A stretch of DNA of 64,000 nucleotides from Verrucomicrobiia bacterium. Its GTDB lineage: Bacteria > Verrucomicrobiota > Verrucomicrobiia > Limisphaerales > UBA11358. Within the stretch, counting starts at the first letter, position 1. Each line of letters starts with the position of its first letter. The position numbers and the translations under genes were made by a program. The stretch spans positions 116,104 to 180,103 of the forward strand of contig JARLJW010000111.1 of NCBI GenBank assembly GCA_031290985.1. Reading direction: 5' to 3'. Of this stretch, positions 47,101 through 57,397 are shown one piece after another. The notes under the pieces were generated by a model. The model did not search any database. It had not been told where the DNA came from and saw nothing but the letters and a program-made list of their open reading frames with translations.

Positions 47101-48157
47101 GGGCAACGTGTCGCTGCTGGAGCTGGATGAAACCCTGCTGCCCGACCAGCGCGAGGCGCTGGATGAGATCAAGCAGGCCTCGGAACGGGCGGCGGCCCTC
47201 ACGCGGCAACTGCTGGCGTTCAGCCGGCGGCAGACGATCAAGCCCCGCAACCTGGACCTCAACGCCGTGGTGGAAAACACGGGCAAGATGTTCCGGCGCA
47301 TCCTGACGGAGGAGATCCGCATGAAGCTCACGCCCGCCCCCGCCCCGGTGGTCGTGCAGGCGGACATCGGCATGATCGAACAGGTGCTGCTCAACCTGGT
47401 GGTGAACGCGCGCGACGCCATGCCCGACGGCGGGGAGCTGGAGATCGGCATCGCCACGGTGACCCTGGATGCCGCGCAGGCCGCCCGGATGGCCGGCGCC
47501 AGCGCCGGGGCGTTCGCCGTGTTGAGCGTGAAGGACAGCGGCTGCGGCATTGCGCCGGAAGTTTTGCCGCGCATCTTCGAACCGTTTTTCACGACGAAGG
47601 ACGTGGGCAAGGGCACGGGCCTGGGCCTGGCGACGGTTTACGGCATCGTGCAGCAACACAAGGGCTGGGTGGATGTGCACAGCCAGCCCGGACGGGGCAC
47701 CTGGTTCCAGATTTATCTGCCGTTGCTGGTGGATGCGGCAACCGCCGAGGCGGCAACCAACATGCCCCAAAAAGGGCCCCGCGGCAGCGAAACCATCCTG
47801 GTGGCGGAAGATGAACCGGCCCTGCGCAAACTCATCACCCGGACCTTGAAACAGCTCGGCTATGAAATCATCGAGACGGCCAGCGGCAAACAGGCGCTCG
47901 AAGCGTGGGAGAAAAACCAGGCGGTCATCCGGCTGGTGTTGACCGACATGGTGATGCCCGAGGGCATCAGCGGCCTGGAACTGGCGCGCCGCCTGCGGCT
48001 GCAGGTGCCGTCGTTGAAAATCATCTTCATGAGCGGTTACAATGCGGAGATCGCCGGCAAATCGAGCGACCTGGTGGAAGGCGTTAATTTTATTCCCAAA
48101 CCATTCAACCAGTTCCAACTGGCGACCATCGTGCGGGCGAGCCTCGACCGGGCTTGA
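44156..48157 (+). CDS. Two-component propeller sensor, Y_Y_Y, PAS, hybrid histidine kinase with receiver
   Basis: Repeated LWIGT/LWLGT-type propeller motifs; PAS region [77 protein letters not shown]; receiver [14 protein letters not shown]...LVLTDMVMP...IPKPFN. Confidence 0.93.
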   Translation: MAHSMAFRLPPPRDCRGWRSFWVLGLLLAVGGGMMTNGLATPARYENSDYLIDNWQGSEGDSMGLQENSASCMAQTPDGHIWVGTYGGLVRFNGYDFNPPTGSTNAPQTEEIINRLHVDHAGKLWVATEKRIVLLEKGAWREVTRFDGQDLVIRSFAEDAAGQMWCGTLEGKLYAIKNNRLEAVVPPAPLFPSGVFCCVDKKDGSLWVANRGYIGRLTAQGWQAAGPEAMDRKPLVATAASDGGLWVYFQVKNQLVHYHTDGPPEIFAAPGVIQFRELYEDHTGALWIGSTLSGLSRFMPGNSNLDLSITITNGLANNVVVALMEDRENNLWVGTGSGGLHRLVPRRFSNIGLAQGLPNPICRSIIEESPGHYLVGTHGSGMARVSAGRVTSIQRAPDELLPASSFIWTELRDHAGHIWLGTYNGGVVTEDNGVERALPAWPAGLSKSVNALYEDAQNRIWIGTYSGVGIIEKNQVRMFLGDSNQPLAKANVRVMAEDKRAGVLWLGTYDRGVLCVQGEQVTHFGTDEGVPAGHVCSLVLDGDGCAWAGIYQKGLVGIRNGKVTVINRASGLPADTVGSLLDDGLGYFWLGTDDGILRVSTKELHRIWQDPAARPAFKVFDINDGLASVECAVAFQNTALRDQAGRLWFATQKGVATVDPRSLQLNTNPPPLVIERVSYTEHSGNKIVLENPGTATLVLPAGATELAIDYAALSYTAPDKIRFTCRLEGPRRTWAETNQLRTQLFHTLAPGSYRFAARAANNDGIWNPQDTVCAFVVEPFVWQTAWFRALGLGGLALAVGFGGWRLARLQLRYQLEKLGLQRERVRLAAVMEATSDLVVFTDDNRNILHINPAGKKLLGADGPGAPPVLKWSDLYLLQEYQRMETEAIPVAEKAGTWEGETLIRNRAGQEIPVSTVIIVDKDATGKINFISAIARDISERKSAEEKHARLEEQLRQSQKMEAVGRLSGGVAHDFNNLLAVITGNVSLLELDETLLPDQREALDEIKQASERAAALTRQLLAFSRRQTIKPRNLDLNAVVENTGKMFRRILTEEIRMKLTPAPAPVVVQADIGMIEQVLLNLVVNARDAMPDGGELEIGIATVTLDAAQAARMAGASAGAFAVLSVKDSGCGIAPEVLPRIFEPFFTTKDVGKGTGLGLATVYGIVQQHKGWVDVHSQPGRGTWFQIYLPLLVDAATAEAATNMPQKGPRGSETILVAEDEPALRKLITRTLKQLGYEIIETASGKQALEAWEKNQAVIRLVLTDMVMPEGISGLELARRLRLQVPSLKIIFMSGYNAEIAGKSSDLVEGVNFIPKPFNQFQLATIVRASLDRA

Positions 48158-48626
48158 ACGAAATTGGCCGGAAGTAAATTAGCCAGGCATCCGCCCGTCA
48201 CGAGCGGCCAATTCCATGCACTTCCACCTCCGGCAACCGCGCCCAAAAACAGCGCTGAAATTGACGCCGGATGGATCACCAAAAAAACCGAATGCGAAAA
48301 ATCAATTAAACCCGCATTTTTTGCCCTCACGAATAAGGATTTGAAATACTTTGAGTTACAAACCGGTTTTAACTTGAGAACCGGCAGGCGCTCTGTCAAA
48401 AGAACAAAGTTGCCAGTTAGTGGGAGGCTGGAACCGTTGGAAGCAAATGAAGCGAGCGTATTGAAGCGACCGCATTTATTCCAATAACCCTTTAAATCTG
48501 TAGTACAACAAATATTAAAGCCATCAGCCATCATCAGACAGGAGCCAGATGAAGCGACAAACACTTCATCATGACAAACCCGGGTTGCACCTCCCCGCAA
48601 TTCAGACGCCACATTTATCATTTAAC

Positions 48627-50060
48627 ATGGAGCTTTCAGCGAGCCGCCCGGCACCGGTTGGGCCATGCGAACGTTCTCCGGCGGACGAAGCCCGCCTGGC
48701 CCGCCGCCGCCGGACCCTGGCGCTGACCTTGGCGCTGCTGCTGTTGTTGCTGCGGCTGAACCGTGCGTTGGGGCAGTCGGAAGATGATGTTGGGTACCGG
48801 CATTCGCTGTATCAGGAGGACGATCACCGGATCAAGGTCAGCACGGACAACTGGCAGTTCGATGTGGGGCTGCGCCAAAACGTGCGGGTGACCGGGGAAG
48901 TGGTGATGGATGCCATCTCGGGGGCGACGCCGAACGGGGCGCCGCCGCCGAGCCAGTGGTCGTACGTCACCTTCAACAATTTGTTTCAGAACGCGTACAA
49001 GGCCAACTACGGCAATTTTTACAACCAGAACATCGCGGAAAACCAGGATCTCTACTACAGCAACATCGAGAGCTACTACGACCTGACGAACAACGCGGCG
49101 CAATACGCCAAAACGCAGGCCTTCACCGTGGCCACGAACAGTGCGACCTCCGCCTACCAGACGCTGACAAACAACCCCAACCTCCACCGCAACAAGGTGC
49201 CCCTGACGGGCATGAATGACCGGCGGGTGGCATTTTCCATCGCGTTGCCGGTGACGTTCGGGCCGCACCAGGTGACGCCGTCCTTTTCCTACAGCGAGGA
49301 GAGTGATTATATTTCCTATGGCGGCGCGTTGAACTATTCGCTGGCGCTCAACGAAAAAAACACGCTCCTCAGCGCGGGCTGGTCGCATGACCAGGACTCG
49401 GTGCGGGATGACAATCTGGAGTGGCAGCCGAAGATGACCGACGACATTTTGCTCGGGCTAGTGCAACTGTTCGGCCCCAAGGCGTACCTGACGGTGAACG
49501 CCACGCTGGGTTTTGAGCATGGCTACCTGAACGACCCCTACCGCAGCGTCATCGCGGCGACGAACTTTCCGGCCGCGACGCCGGACGACCTGGCGGGTTT
49601 TGCAGAAAAGCGTCCGCGGCATCGCAACAGCGAGATCTTGTATGCCGCCTGGACGCAGTTCATCACGCCGCTGAACGGGAGCTACGAGGTGGGCTACCGG
49701 TTCTTCCATGATTCGTACGGGATTTACGCCAACACGCTGGACTTGAACTGGCATCAAAAGGTCGGCAAGCACCTCGTCATCTCCCCGATGGTGCGTTACT
49801 ACATCCAGAACGCGGCCAGCTTCTATTACCTCGAGGTTCCCGACTACAACAACAAGCCGGATTTTTATTCGTCGGACTACCGTCTGTCCGAGTATGAAAC
49901 GATTGCGGGCGGCCTGACCATCAGTTGGCGCTTTTACAAGCATCTGTCCATTGATGCCGGCTACACCCGTTACGTGATGATCGGGCTGGATGGCCAGACC
50001 TCCCAAAGCGCGTATCCCTCGGCCAACCTGTACAGCCTCGGCCTGCGGGGCTGGTTTTGA
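48627..50060 (+). CDS. DUF3570-family predicted outer-membrane beta-barrel protein
   Basis: EDDVGYRHSLYQEDDHRIKVSTDNWQFDVGLRQNVRVTGEVVMDAISGATPNGAPP...; alternating aromatic beta strands; ends in LYSLGLRGWF. An earlier ATG at 48549 is possible. Confidence 0.82.
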   Translation: MELSASRPAPVGPCERSPADEARLARRRRTLALTLALLLLLLRLNRALGQSEDDVGYRHSLYQEDDHRIKVSTDNWQFDVGLRQNVRVTGEVVMDAISGATPNGAPPPSQWSYVTFNNLFQNAYKANYGNFYNQNIAENQDLYYSNIESYYDLTNNAAQYAKTQAFTVATNSATSAYQTLTNNPNLHRNKVPLTGMNDRRVAFSIALPVTFGPHQVTPSFSYSEESDYISYGGALNYSLALNEKNTLLSAGWSHDQDSVRDDNLEWQPKMTDDILLGLVQLFGPKAYLTVNATLGFEHGYLNDPYRSVIAATNFPAATPDDLAGFAEKRPRHRNSEILYAAWTQFITPLNGSYEVGYRFFHDSYGIYANTLDLNWHQKVGKHLVISPMVRYYIQNAASFYYLEVPDYNNKPDFYSSDYRLSEYETIAGGLTISWRFYKHLSIDAGYTRYVMIGLDGQTSQSAYPSANLYSLGLRGWF

Positions 50061-50587
50061 TGACTGATCCAATTATGAAAACCATCCGCTCCATTTTAAT
50101 GAAACCCGCCTGGCTGGTGGCGGCCGGGGGGCTGCTGCTGTGCCAGCCGGTTGATGCCGGCCTCAAGCCCGGGGACAACTTTCTGGACCTCACGGCGTAC
50201 AAGCTGGAGGGCAAACTGCCGGACGACCTGAAGGGGAAGATCGTGATCGTGGATTTCTGGGCGTCCTGGTGCGGGCCCTGCAAGGAATCATTCCCGGTGC
50301 TGAACGAACTCCAGAAAAAATACGGCGGGAAGGGCGTGCTCATCCTGGCCATCAATGAGGACGAGGAGAAGTCCGACATGGCGGATTTTCTGAAGGACAA
50401 CCCGGCCACTTTCACCGTGGTGCGGGATGCCGCCCAGAAGCTGGTCGCGGCGGCCGGCATCCAGACCATGCCCAGTTCCTTCGTCCTGGATGCGACCGGC
50501 CAGGTGAAGTTTTTTCACAATGGCTTTCATGGCGCGGCCACCCGGAAGCAATACGTGGAGGAGCTGGAATCGCTCCTGAAAAAATAA
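50060..50587 (+). CDS. TlpA/ResA-like thioredoxin-fold protein
   Basis: LKPGDNFLDLTAYKLEGKLPDDLKGKIVIVDFWASWCGPCKESFPVLNELQKKYGGKGVLILAIN...GIQTMPSSFVLDATGQV. Confidence 0.92.
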   Translation: MTDPIMKTIRSILMKPAWLVAAGGLLLCQPVDAGLKPGDNFLDLTAYKLEGKLPDDLKGKIVIVDFWASWCGPCKESFPVLNELQKKYGGKGVLILAINEDEEKSDMADFLKDNPATFTVVRDAAQKLVAAAGIQTMPSSFVLDATGQVKFFHNGFHGAATRKQYVEELESLLKK

Positions 50588-50591
50588 ACTT

Positions 50592-50822
50592 ATGACCCCG
50601 AAAACATCAAAGCTGACCACCCTCGCCCTGCTGGCGGTTGTGGCGGGGCTGCTGACCGGTTGCGAGACCGTGAAACCGTGGCAACGCAAGACGCTCGCGG
50701 ATTACACCATGCGCGGCGACCGCGACCCGATGGGCGATGCGATCATTGAACATGTTTTCTTTTCCCGCGAGATGGCCTCGGGGGGCAAGGGCGTGGGCGG
50801 GGGCGGCTGCGGCTGCAATTGA
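50592..50822 (+). CDS. DUF4266-family small lipoprotein with Gly/Cys-rich C-terminus
   Basis: LLAVVAGLLTGCETVKPWQRKTLADYTMRGDRDPMGDAIIEHVFFSREMASGGKGVGGGGCGCN*. Confidence 0.85.
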   Translation: MTPKTSKLTTLALLAVVAGLLTGCETVKPWQRKTLADYTMRGDRDPMGDAIIEHVFFSREMASGGKGVGGGGCGCN

Positions 50823-50831
50823 AGCAAGTTG

Positions 50832-52469
50832 ATGAAAGCCCGTTTCCAATTTTACCTGATGTTCTGGCTTGCGGGCCTGGTCATGGCGGCGCGCGCCGCA
50901 GATGCGGACTCCACGCGCAGTCCGTTTGGGGTCAAGGTCGCCAGCGACTTCAACGGCGGGGCGCCGGTCTTGAAGGTGGATTTCACGGTGCCGGCGGGTT
51001 GCGTGCTGTATTATGAGCGCCTGCACTTTCTCGCGGCCGACGGCACGGAACTGACGCCCCAACGCCTGCCGGCGCCGATCATCGCCGTGGACCAGGCCAC
51101 GGGGCATGAGAAGAAACTGTATGACCGGAACTTCAGCGTGCTGCTGGCGCCGGTGGGCGGGGAGCTGACCGTCAAATTTCAAGGCTGCACGAACGCCGCG
51201 TGTTTTTTCCCGGAAAAGCGCACGTTTGCGGTGAAGGCCGCCGGCGGGTATGCGGAGGTCACCGCCACGCCCACGGAAATGGTGGCCGTGGCCGGTGATC
51301 CGGCCGCCGCCTCAACCGACTGGCAAACGCCGGCGAAAGATTTTCAAGTGATCGCCCGGGAAACCGGTTACGTGAAGTCCGGGGACTTTGTCCGGTTTCT
51401 GAACCAGGCCGCGTCCGGGCAGTTGCAGGTGGCCAGCGACCCGCTCGCGAAGTACAAGCGCTTCGGCATCATCGCGACGGTCTGCCTGATCCTGCTGGGC
51501 GGGCTGGGTTTGAACCTGACGCCATGCGTGCTGCCGCTCATTCCGATCAACTTGGCCATCATCGGCGCGGGCCGGGCCGCGCATACGCGCCGGGAAGGTT
51601 TCCTGCACGGGGCGGCCTATGGTTTGGGCATGTCACTGGCTTACGGTGTGCTCGGCCTCGCGGTGGTGTTGACGGGGGCAAAATTTGGCACGCTCAATTC
51701 CTCCATCTGGTTCAACGTGGCGATCGCCCTGATCTTTGCCGTCCTGGCGCTGGCGATGTTCGATGTCTTCCATATTGATTTCACGCGTTTTGACCGGCTG
51801 CTGGGCAAACGGGAATCGCGGGTGGCGCACCAGACGCGCAGCAAATGGCTGGTGGCCTTCACGCTCGGGGCCATCGCGGCCTTGCTGGCGGGGGCGTGCG
51901 TGGCGCCGGTGGTGATTTCGGTTTTGCTGATGGCCACCGACCTGCACGCGAAGGGGGCGGCGATCGGGCTGGCCCTGCCGTTCCTGCTGGGCGTGGGCAT
52001 GGCCTTGCCGTGGCCGTTCATGGGCGCCAGCCTTTCCTTCCTGCCCAAGCCGGGCAAATGGATGGTCGGGGTGAAATACGGCTTTGGCGTGGCCATCCTC
52101 TTGTTCGCGCTTTATTACGGCAATATTGCTTATGGCCTGTTGCAGAGCCGGCACACCCAGTCCAGCTTGGCGGCGGCACCCGCTGCCGCCAGGGCGGTCG
52201 AAGGCGGCGACCAAACCCTGGCCCAGGCCCTGCATGAAGCGCAGGCCACCGGGAAACCGGTGTTCGTGGACTTTGCCGCCAGCTGGTGCAAAAACTGCGA
52301 GGCGATGGATTTCACGGTCTTCAACCAGTCCAATGTCCAGCGGCGCCTGCAGGATTTTGTGCTCGTGCGCTATCAGGCCGAGCGCCCGAATGAACCGCCC
52401 GCCAAGGATGTGCTGGATCATTTCAAAGTCCTCGGCCTGCCCACTTACCTCGTGCTTTCCGCCAAATAA
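50832..52469 (+). CDS. DsbD-like thiol:disulfide interchange protein
   Basis: N-terminal periplasmic domain with KFQGCTNAACFFPEKRTF; TM core LTPCVLPLIPINLAIIGAGRAAHTRREGFLHGAAYGLGMSLAYGVLG; C-terminal thioredoxin domain PVFVDFAASWCKNCEAMDFTVFN. Confidence 0.93.
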   Translation: MKARFQFYLMFWLAGLVMAARAADADSTRSPFGVKVASDFNGGAPVLKVDFTVPAGCVLYYERLHFLAADGTELTPQRLPAPIIAVDQATGHEKKLYDRNFSVLLAPVGGELTVKFQGCTNAACFFPEKRTFAVKAAGGYAEVTATPTEMVAVAGDPAAASTDWQTPAKDFQVIARETGYVKSGDFVRFLNQAASGQLQVASDPLAKYKRFGIIATVCLILLGGLGLNLTPCVLPLIPINLAIIGAGRAAHTRREGFLHGAAYGLGMSLAYGVLGLAVVLTGAKFGTLNSSIWFNVAIALIFAVLALAMFDVFHIDFTRFDRLLGKRESRVAHQTRSKWLVAFTLGAIAALLAGACVAPVVISVLLMATDLHAKGAAIGLALPFLLGVGMALPWPFMGASLSFLPKPGKWMVGVKYGFGVAILLFALYYGNIAYGLLQSRHTQSSLAAAPAAARAVEGGDQTLAQALHEAQATGKPVFVDFAASWCKNCEAMDFTVFNQSNVQRRLQDFVLVRYQAERPNEPPAKDVLDHFKVLGLPTYLVLSAK

Positions 52470-52500
52470 ATTTGCCGCCAACCCCTCCACGCCAACCATT

Positions 52501-54417
52501 ATGAAAACCAAAGTTGTTCCCAGCCTGTCCATCCTGCTTGCCCTGCTGTTGCAGGCCGCCCCGCTGCTGCGCTCGCTGGCGCCCGCCACCCAAGGGCTGG
52601 CCCCGTCCACCTGGGCGATTGTTTTGAAGATCGGCGTCGGGGCCGTCGCCCTGCTTGGGTTTGACGCCGTGTCACAGGCGTCGAGCATTTCCATCTCGCC
52701 GCCCAACGCCACCGCCGGGGTGGCCTACAGCGGCACAGTCACGTATTCCGGCGGTCATTCGGGCGCGGTCACCTCCATGTCGGTTTCCAATGTCTGCCTC
52801 GGCAGCCTGACTCCGTTTTTTGACGGTCTTTCCATCGTTTATTCCGGCGGCAACAAGGCCACCGTCACCGGCACGCCGACCGCCGCGGCCAGTTACACGT
52901 TCACGGTTACGTCCTGGTCAGGCGGCGGTTGCGGCGGGTCCCATGCCGACTCACGGGCGACCACGCTGGTCATCGGTGCCAGCGGGGGCGGCAATGTCGC
53001 CCCAACCACGCCATTTATCTCCCAGCCCCAGAACACGGTGGCCCAAATTGGTTCCGATGTAGTGTTAAGCGGCGGCACTTCCGGCAACCCGGTTCCCCAA
53101 TACCAATGGTGGCAAGGCGGCCAGCCGATTGCGGGCGCCACCAACTCCTTCCTGACCATCACCAACGTTCAACTGGCCAAAGCCGGCCTGTACACCTTGA
53201 CGGCCTCCAATGTCCTCAATGCCAGCCAGACCTTTGGCGCCCTGCCCAAGGCCAATTGTTACCTTTCAGCCTGCATCTCGGGCGGAACCAATTTTACCAC
53301 CTTGGACTATACGAACTATGCCCCGGCGGGCGTGGCTTTGACCATGTTCAGCTTCGTCACCAATGTGTCCACGGCGACGAATTATTATTACTGGATTTAT
53401 AACAGCTTGAACACCATCAGCACCAGCAACACCATTCCGTTCACCGCCACCGCGGTCGTGCCCGGCAAAAGCGGCACCTACAGCGTTTTCCTGAGCAGCA
53501 CGAACGCCGGCCCGATCACCATTTTTTCCAGCCAGTATTACGACTCGTATTGGTCCTTTGGTTATCCGCCCGCGTTTACGAACCAGTTGCCGGCCACCAC
53601 CAACCTCAATGCCGGCACCAACATCACCTTGTCCCTGCCCCTGCGCGGGAACTTTGACGTCTATGCCGTCGGGGCGGCGGCCGTCACCAACGGCGGCGTT
53701 CCCGGGGTGTTTTGGTACCGGGACAGCACCCTGTTGGCCGCGCAGGTTTTCACCAACGGCCCGGTCAGCGGAACCACGTTCACCAACTGGGCGTTTTTCA
53801 CCAGCCTGACCCTCAGCAACGTCACCACCGCCAATGCCGGCAATTACACCGTGGTGGCCACCAATTACTGGGGCAGCACCACCAGCAGTCCCGTGGCACT
53901 GTCCGTAACCTCGTCCGGCTTTGCTCCCGGCATCAGCGCCCAGCCCCCGGCGGGCCTCGCGTTGCTCGCCGGCCAGAGTTCAATCATCAGCGTCACGGTC
54001 ACCGGCACACCCCCGCTCAGCTATCAATGGCGGAAAGGCGGGGTTGGTCTGGCCGAGGGCGGGGTTTATGGCGGCACCGCGACCAACCTCCTTACCCTGA
54101 CCGCGGTCGGCACCGGCAACGCCGGCAATTATTCCGTGGCCATCACCAACAGCACCGGTGCCGTCACCAGCAGCGTCACCGCCGTGAGTGTCAGCGCTCC
54201 GCCAACTTTGGCCGCCGCTTCCGACGGCCCGGGCAGCCTTCAACTCAGCGGCAGCACGGCCACCGGCCTCACATATGTGGTGCTGTCCGCCACCAATCTG
54301 GCCAACGCCGGTTGGATTCCTGTCGTCACCAACAACACCGGTCCCGCCGGCACCATCAGCTTCCAGACCAATACCGCCGGCGGGCCGCAGAATTTCTACC
54401 GCCTCAAATTTCCGTGA
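52501..54417 (+). CDS. Secreted/surface Ig-like multidomain protein
   Basis: Hydrophobic N-terminus MKTKVVPSLSILLALLLQAAPLLRSL; several Ig-like PQYQWWQGGQPIAGATNSFLTITNVQLAKAGLYTLTASN units; C-terminal ...TYVVLSATNLANAGWIPVVTNNTGPAGTISFQTNTAGGPQNFYRLKFP. The 5' part of track ORF 52084 overlaps dsbD and is not used. Confidence 0.8.
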   Translation: MKTKVVPSLSILLALLLQAAPLLRSLAPATQGLAPSTWAIVLKIGVGAVALLGFDAVSQASSISISPPNATAGVAYSGTVTYSGGHSGAVTSMSVSNVCLGSLTPFFDGLSIVYSGGNKATVTGTPTAAASYTFTVTSWSGGGCGGSHADSRATTLVIGASGGGNVAPTTPFISQPQNTVAQIGSDVVLSGGTSGNPVPQYQWWQGGQPIAGATNSFLTITNVQLAKAGLYTLTASNVLNASQTFGALPKANCYLSACISGGTNFTTLDYTNYAPAGVALTMFSFVTNVSTATNYYYWIYNSLNTISTSNTIPFTATAVVPGKSGTYSVFLSSTNAGPITIFSSQYYDSYWSFGYPPAFTNQLPATTNLNAGTNITLSLPLRGNFDVYAVGAAAVTNGGVPGVFWYRDSTLLAAQVFTNGPVSGTTFTNWAFFTSLTLSNVTTANAGNYTVVATNYWGSTTSSPVALSVTSSGFAPGISAQPPAGLALLAGQSSIISVTVTGTPPLSYQWRKGGVGLAEGGVYGGTATNLLTLTAVGTGNAGNYSVAITNSTGAVTSSVTAVSVSAPPTLAAASDGPGSLQLSGSTATGLTYVVLSATNLANAGWIPVVTNNTGPAGTISFQTNTAGGPQNFYRLKFP

Positions 54418-54481
54418 GCCACGACCATCCCCGGACAAAATCAGATTTTTCAGAACGGAACATGAAAGCCCTTTCAAAATT

Positions 54482-57277
54482 ATGAAATCATCCTCCAAGG
54501 TGGTGGGGTTTGCCGCCGCCGGCGCCATCCTCTGGCTGGCCACCTCGTCACAGGCGCAAGTTTGGACCAACGCCAGCGCCGCCACGGGCTGGCTTGACCC
54601 GCTGAATTGGGATTCAAATGTGGTGCCGTCCAGCGGAACGGAGGCCGTCCAATTTGGCACCGCACCCACCAGTGGTTCGGTCGGGGTCGGAATCAACATG
54701 AGTGCCGCCGGTGGATTGGTGTCGATCGGGTCCATCGAGGTGACCAGCGCCCGCAGCAGTGCGAACGTGGTCATCGGGAACAACAGCACGTCGCAGGCCG
54801 GGGTGTTGCAGCTTAATGGTGCCACGGTCAATGGCGTGGCCGGCACCATTCTGCGCAATGCCGGCGCCGGGACGACCACGCTGGTCATCACCAACGGTTT
54901 TGGGGCCGGGCCTTTTTTCCCGATGGGGCTGAGCAACACCCTGGCCGGCGGGGTCGTGGATGCGACCTCGCCCATTGTCATTTACAGCATCATCACCGGG
55001 AACGGCTTCACCAAGCTGGGGGCGGGCACGTTGACGATGACCTCATCAAATCGATATTCCGGGAACACCACCATCAGCAACGGCGTGATTACTTTGACCG
55101 ACAATGCTTACCTGAACAATTCCACGATCGTGCTGGCCGGGGGGATTTTGGAGCGCGCGGCGCAGAACATCACGCCCGCGCGTGCCAATGCCTACAAATC
55201 GCCGGTCTCGGTCGTCAAAAATTCCACGCTGCGGACGACGACCAGTTCGACGCGCACGATTCATTTTGATGCGCTTTTCTCCGGTGCCGCGGGCACGACC
55301 TTGCTGGTGACGAACGCAACGCCTTCGGCCACGCCGGGCACGAACCATTTCCGGCTTTACGCCGGCGGCATCAATTACGCCGGCAACATCATCCTCGCCG
55401 CCAGCGGCCTCAACAAGACCATCCTGGAATTGTACAACACCAATAATCCGGCGGGCGGCTCGGACCAGGTTTACTCGGGCATCATCAGCGGCGGCGGCAA
55501 CGTCTATAAAAACATTGAAGGTTCAACCCCCGGCGGCAACGTGATTTTCAGCAATGCCAACACGTACACGGGCGTCACCGAAGTCCGCTCCGGCTTCTTC
55601 GGCCTGGGGGCGGACAATGCGCTCGGTTTTGGCAACGTCATCCTGGGCTGGGATTTAAATCCCCTCGGGCTTTATGCCGTGGGCGCGTCCCGGACGTTGA
55701 CCAATGATGTGGTGGCGGACTGGGCCAGCCTTACCGCTTCGACGGCCAAGGGTTCCACCAACCTGCAAGTCAATGGTTCGCAGAACCTGACGTTCGCCGG
55801 TCGCATTTTGATTCATACGAACACCGAGTGTTTTGTCATCAGCAACACGGCGGTGACGACGTTTTCCGGGGTGGTGACCAACGCGGGCCCGACCGCCGCT
55901 GGAATTGTGAAACAAGGCCCGGGCAGGCTGGTGCTCAGCGGCACGAATACTTTCGGCGGCACGACCACGGTGGCATCCGGGACGCTGGCGTTCAGCGGCA
56001 ATGGTTCGATCATCAACTCCACCAACTTCATAATCTTTGGCGGGACAACCCTGGATGTTTCGACGCGCAACAGCACGTTGACGCTGTCCAATTCACAAAC
56101 CTTGCGTGTCACCAGCCAAAATTCCACCCCGGCGACCTTGATTGGCGGCGGCACCGCCGGCCTGGCACTGGGCGGCACCAGTCCGCTTTTTATGGAGTAT
56201 GCCGCCGGCGTTCCGGCCTTGACGGTTTCCGGCGGCACGCTGGCGCTGGGCGGCGGGCGCATCACGGTGACGATTCTGGGCGCGCCGCTGGTCCATGGAA
56301 ATTATCTGCTGATGGATGCCAATTCCGGCGGCTCGGTTGCCGGCGGGCTTACCAATGCCATCACCGTGGCCGGGGCCGGACTGGCCCCCGGTTTGACCGG
56401 CAAACTGGATGTTGTCGGTGGAAAATTATATCTGGAAGTCAGTCCACTTTATCCGGCCTTTGACGCCGGCAACGGCTTTTTCGGCGGGGAGAACCTCATT
56501 TTCACCAACCTGAGCGGTGCGACCTACTACGTCTGGTCTTCACCGGACCCAACGGTGCCGGTATCCAACTGGACGCTGGAAGGACCGATGACGGAGGTTG
56601 TACTGGGTTCGTCAGGCACCAGCCGGTACGGCATTAATCTCAACCCGGCTACGTCGCCGGTTTATTACATTTTTGGCAATACGAACACCGCGCCATACAC
56701 CGCGCTCGCGCCCCTGGTGTGGTTGACCACGGATGATTTCGTGCTCTTCACCGTGATCAACACGAACATGCCCATCAGCAGCAACGGCGTGTTTCAATTT
56801 CCGTTTCCACCCACCATCACGCAACCGCCGGCCGGCTTGTCCGTGCTGAACGGGCAGAATGCCAGTTTCACCGTGGTGGCGTCGGGTCCCAACCTGGCGT
56901 ATCAGTGGCAGTTCAACAGCCTGAACCTGCCGGGAGCAAACTCCGCAGTGCTGGGGTTGACGGCAGTGACGCCCAGCCAGGGCGGAGATTATGCCGTGGT
57001 GGTGACCAATTCCCTGGGCGGGGTCACGAGCAGCGTGGCCACGCTGATGGTGAGCCTGCCACCGACAGTAACCGTGGATGGGAGTGCGCCCGGCTTGATC
57101 CAGTTGAACGGCAGTTCGGTGACAGACTTGACGTATGTGGTGCAGTCAGCCACCAACCTGGTGTCACCCGCCTGGATGCCGGTGTGGACCAACAACACCG
57201 GCGTGGGTGGCACGATCAATTTCCAAACCAGCACGACCAATGGCATAAACCAATTCTATCGCCTGCTGTTCCCTTAG
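54482..57277 (+). CDS. Secreted protein with autotransporter-associated beta-strand (PATR) repeats and an Ig-like domain
   Basis: Signal peptide MKSSSKVVGFAAAGAILWLATSSQAQ; GFTKLGAGTLTMTSSNRYSGNTTISNGVITL, GIVKQGPGRLVLSGTNTFGGTTTVASGTLAFSGNG; C-terminal NQFYRLLFP. Confidence 0.85.
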   Translation: MKSSSKVVGFAAAGAILWLATSSQAQVWTNASAATGWLDPLNWDSNVVPSSGTEAVQFGTAPTSGSVGVGINMSAAGGLVSIGSIEVTSARSSANVVIGNNSTSQAGVLQLNGATVNGVAGTILRNAGAGTTTLVITNGFGAGPFFPMGLSNTLAGGVVDATSPIVIYSIITGNGFTKLGAGTLTMTSSNRYSGNTTISNGVITLTDNAYLNNSTIVLAGGILERAAQNITPARANAYKSPVSVVKNSTLRTTTSSTRTIHFDALFSGAAGTTLLVTNATPSATPGTNHFRLYAGGINYAGNIILAASGLNKTILELYNTNNPAGGSDQVYSGIISGGGNVYKNIEGSTPGGNVIFSNANTYTGVTEVRSGFFGLGADNALGFGNVILGWDLNPLGLYAVGASRTLTNDVVADWASLTASTAKGSTNLQVNGSQNLTFAGRILIHTNTECFVISNTAVTTFSGVVTNAGPTAAGIVKQGPGRLVLSGTNTFGGTTTVASGTLAFSGNGSIINSTNFIIFGGTTLDVSTRNSTLTLSNSQTLRVTSQNSTPATLIGGGTAGLALGGTSPLFMEYAAGVPALTVSGGTLALGGGRITVTILGAPLVHGNYLLMDANSGGSVAGGLTNAITVAGAGLAPGLTGKLDVVGGKLYLEVSPLYPAFDAGNGFFGGENLIFTNLSGATYYVWSSPDPTVPVSNWTLEGPMTEVVLGSSGTSRYGINLNPATSPVYYIFGNTNTAPYTALAPLVWLTTDDFVLFTVINTNMPISSNGVFQFPFPPTITQPPAGLSVLNGQNASFTVVASGPNLAYQWQFNSLNLPGANSAVLGLTAVTPSQGGDYAVVVTNSLGGVTSSVATLMVSLPPTVTVDGSAPGLIQLNGSSVTDLTYVVQSATNLVSPAWMPVWTNNTGVGGTINFQTSTTNGINQFYRLLFP

Positions 57278-57397
57278 CCGGAGCGATAGTGTGCGGACTG
57301 TGTGGCGGGCTTGCCGTGATGACCTGTGCCCGCAACCATGAGGCCGTCGCCAATAATGCCGGCGCTGCGAGTTTACGTTTTGCGATGGATCACGGAT

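Noticed and set aside
46187-48118. 643-aa minus-strand ORF antisense to the propeller kinase
   Set aside because: Shadow ORF; composition atypical for protein and the sense strand is strongly supported.
48301-48545. GTTACAAAC at 48365 as a fourth copy of the shared promoter motif
   Set aside because: Only about 8 bases match; the remainder diverges from the A/B/C consensus.
52084-52500. 5' extension of the Ig-domain ORF
   Set aside because: Out-of-frame overlap with the dsbD 3' end; a good ATG plus hydrophobic leader occurs at 52501.
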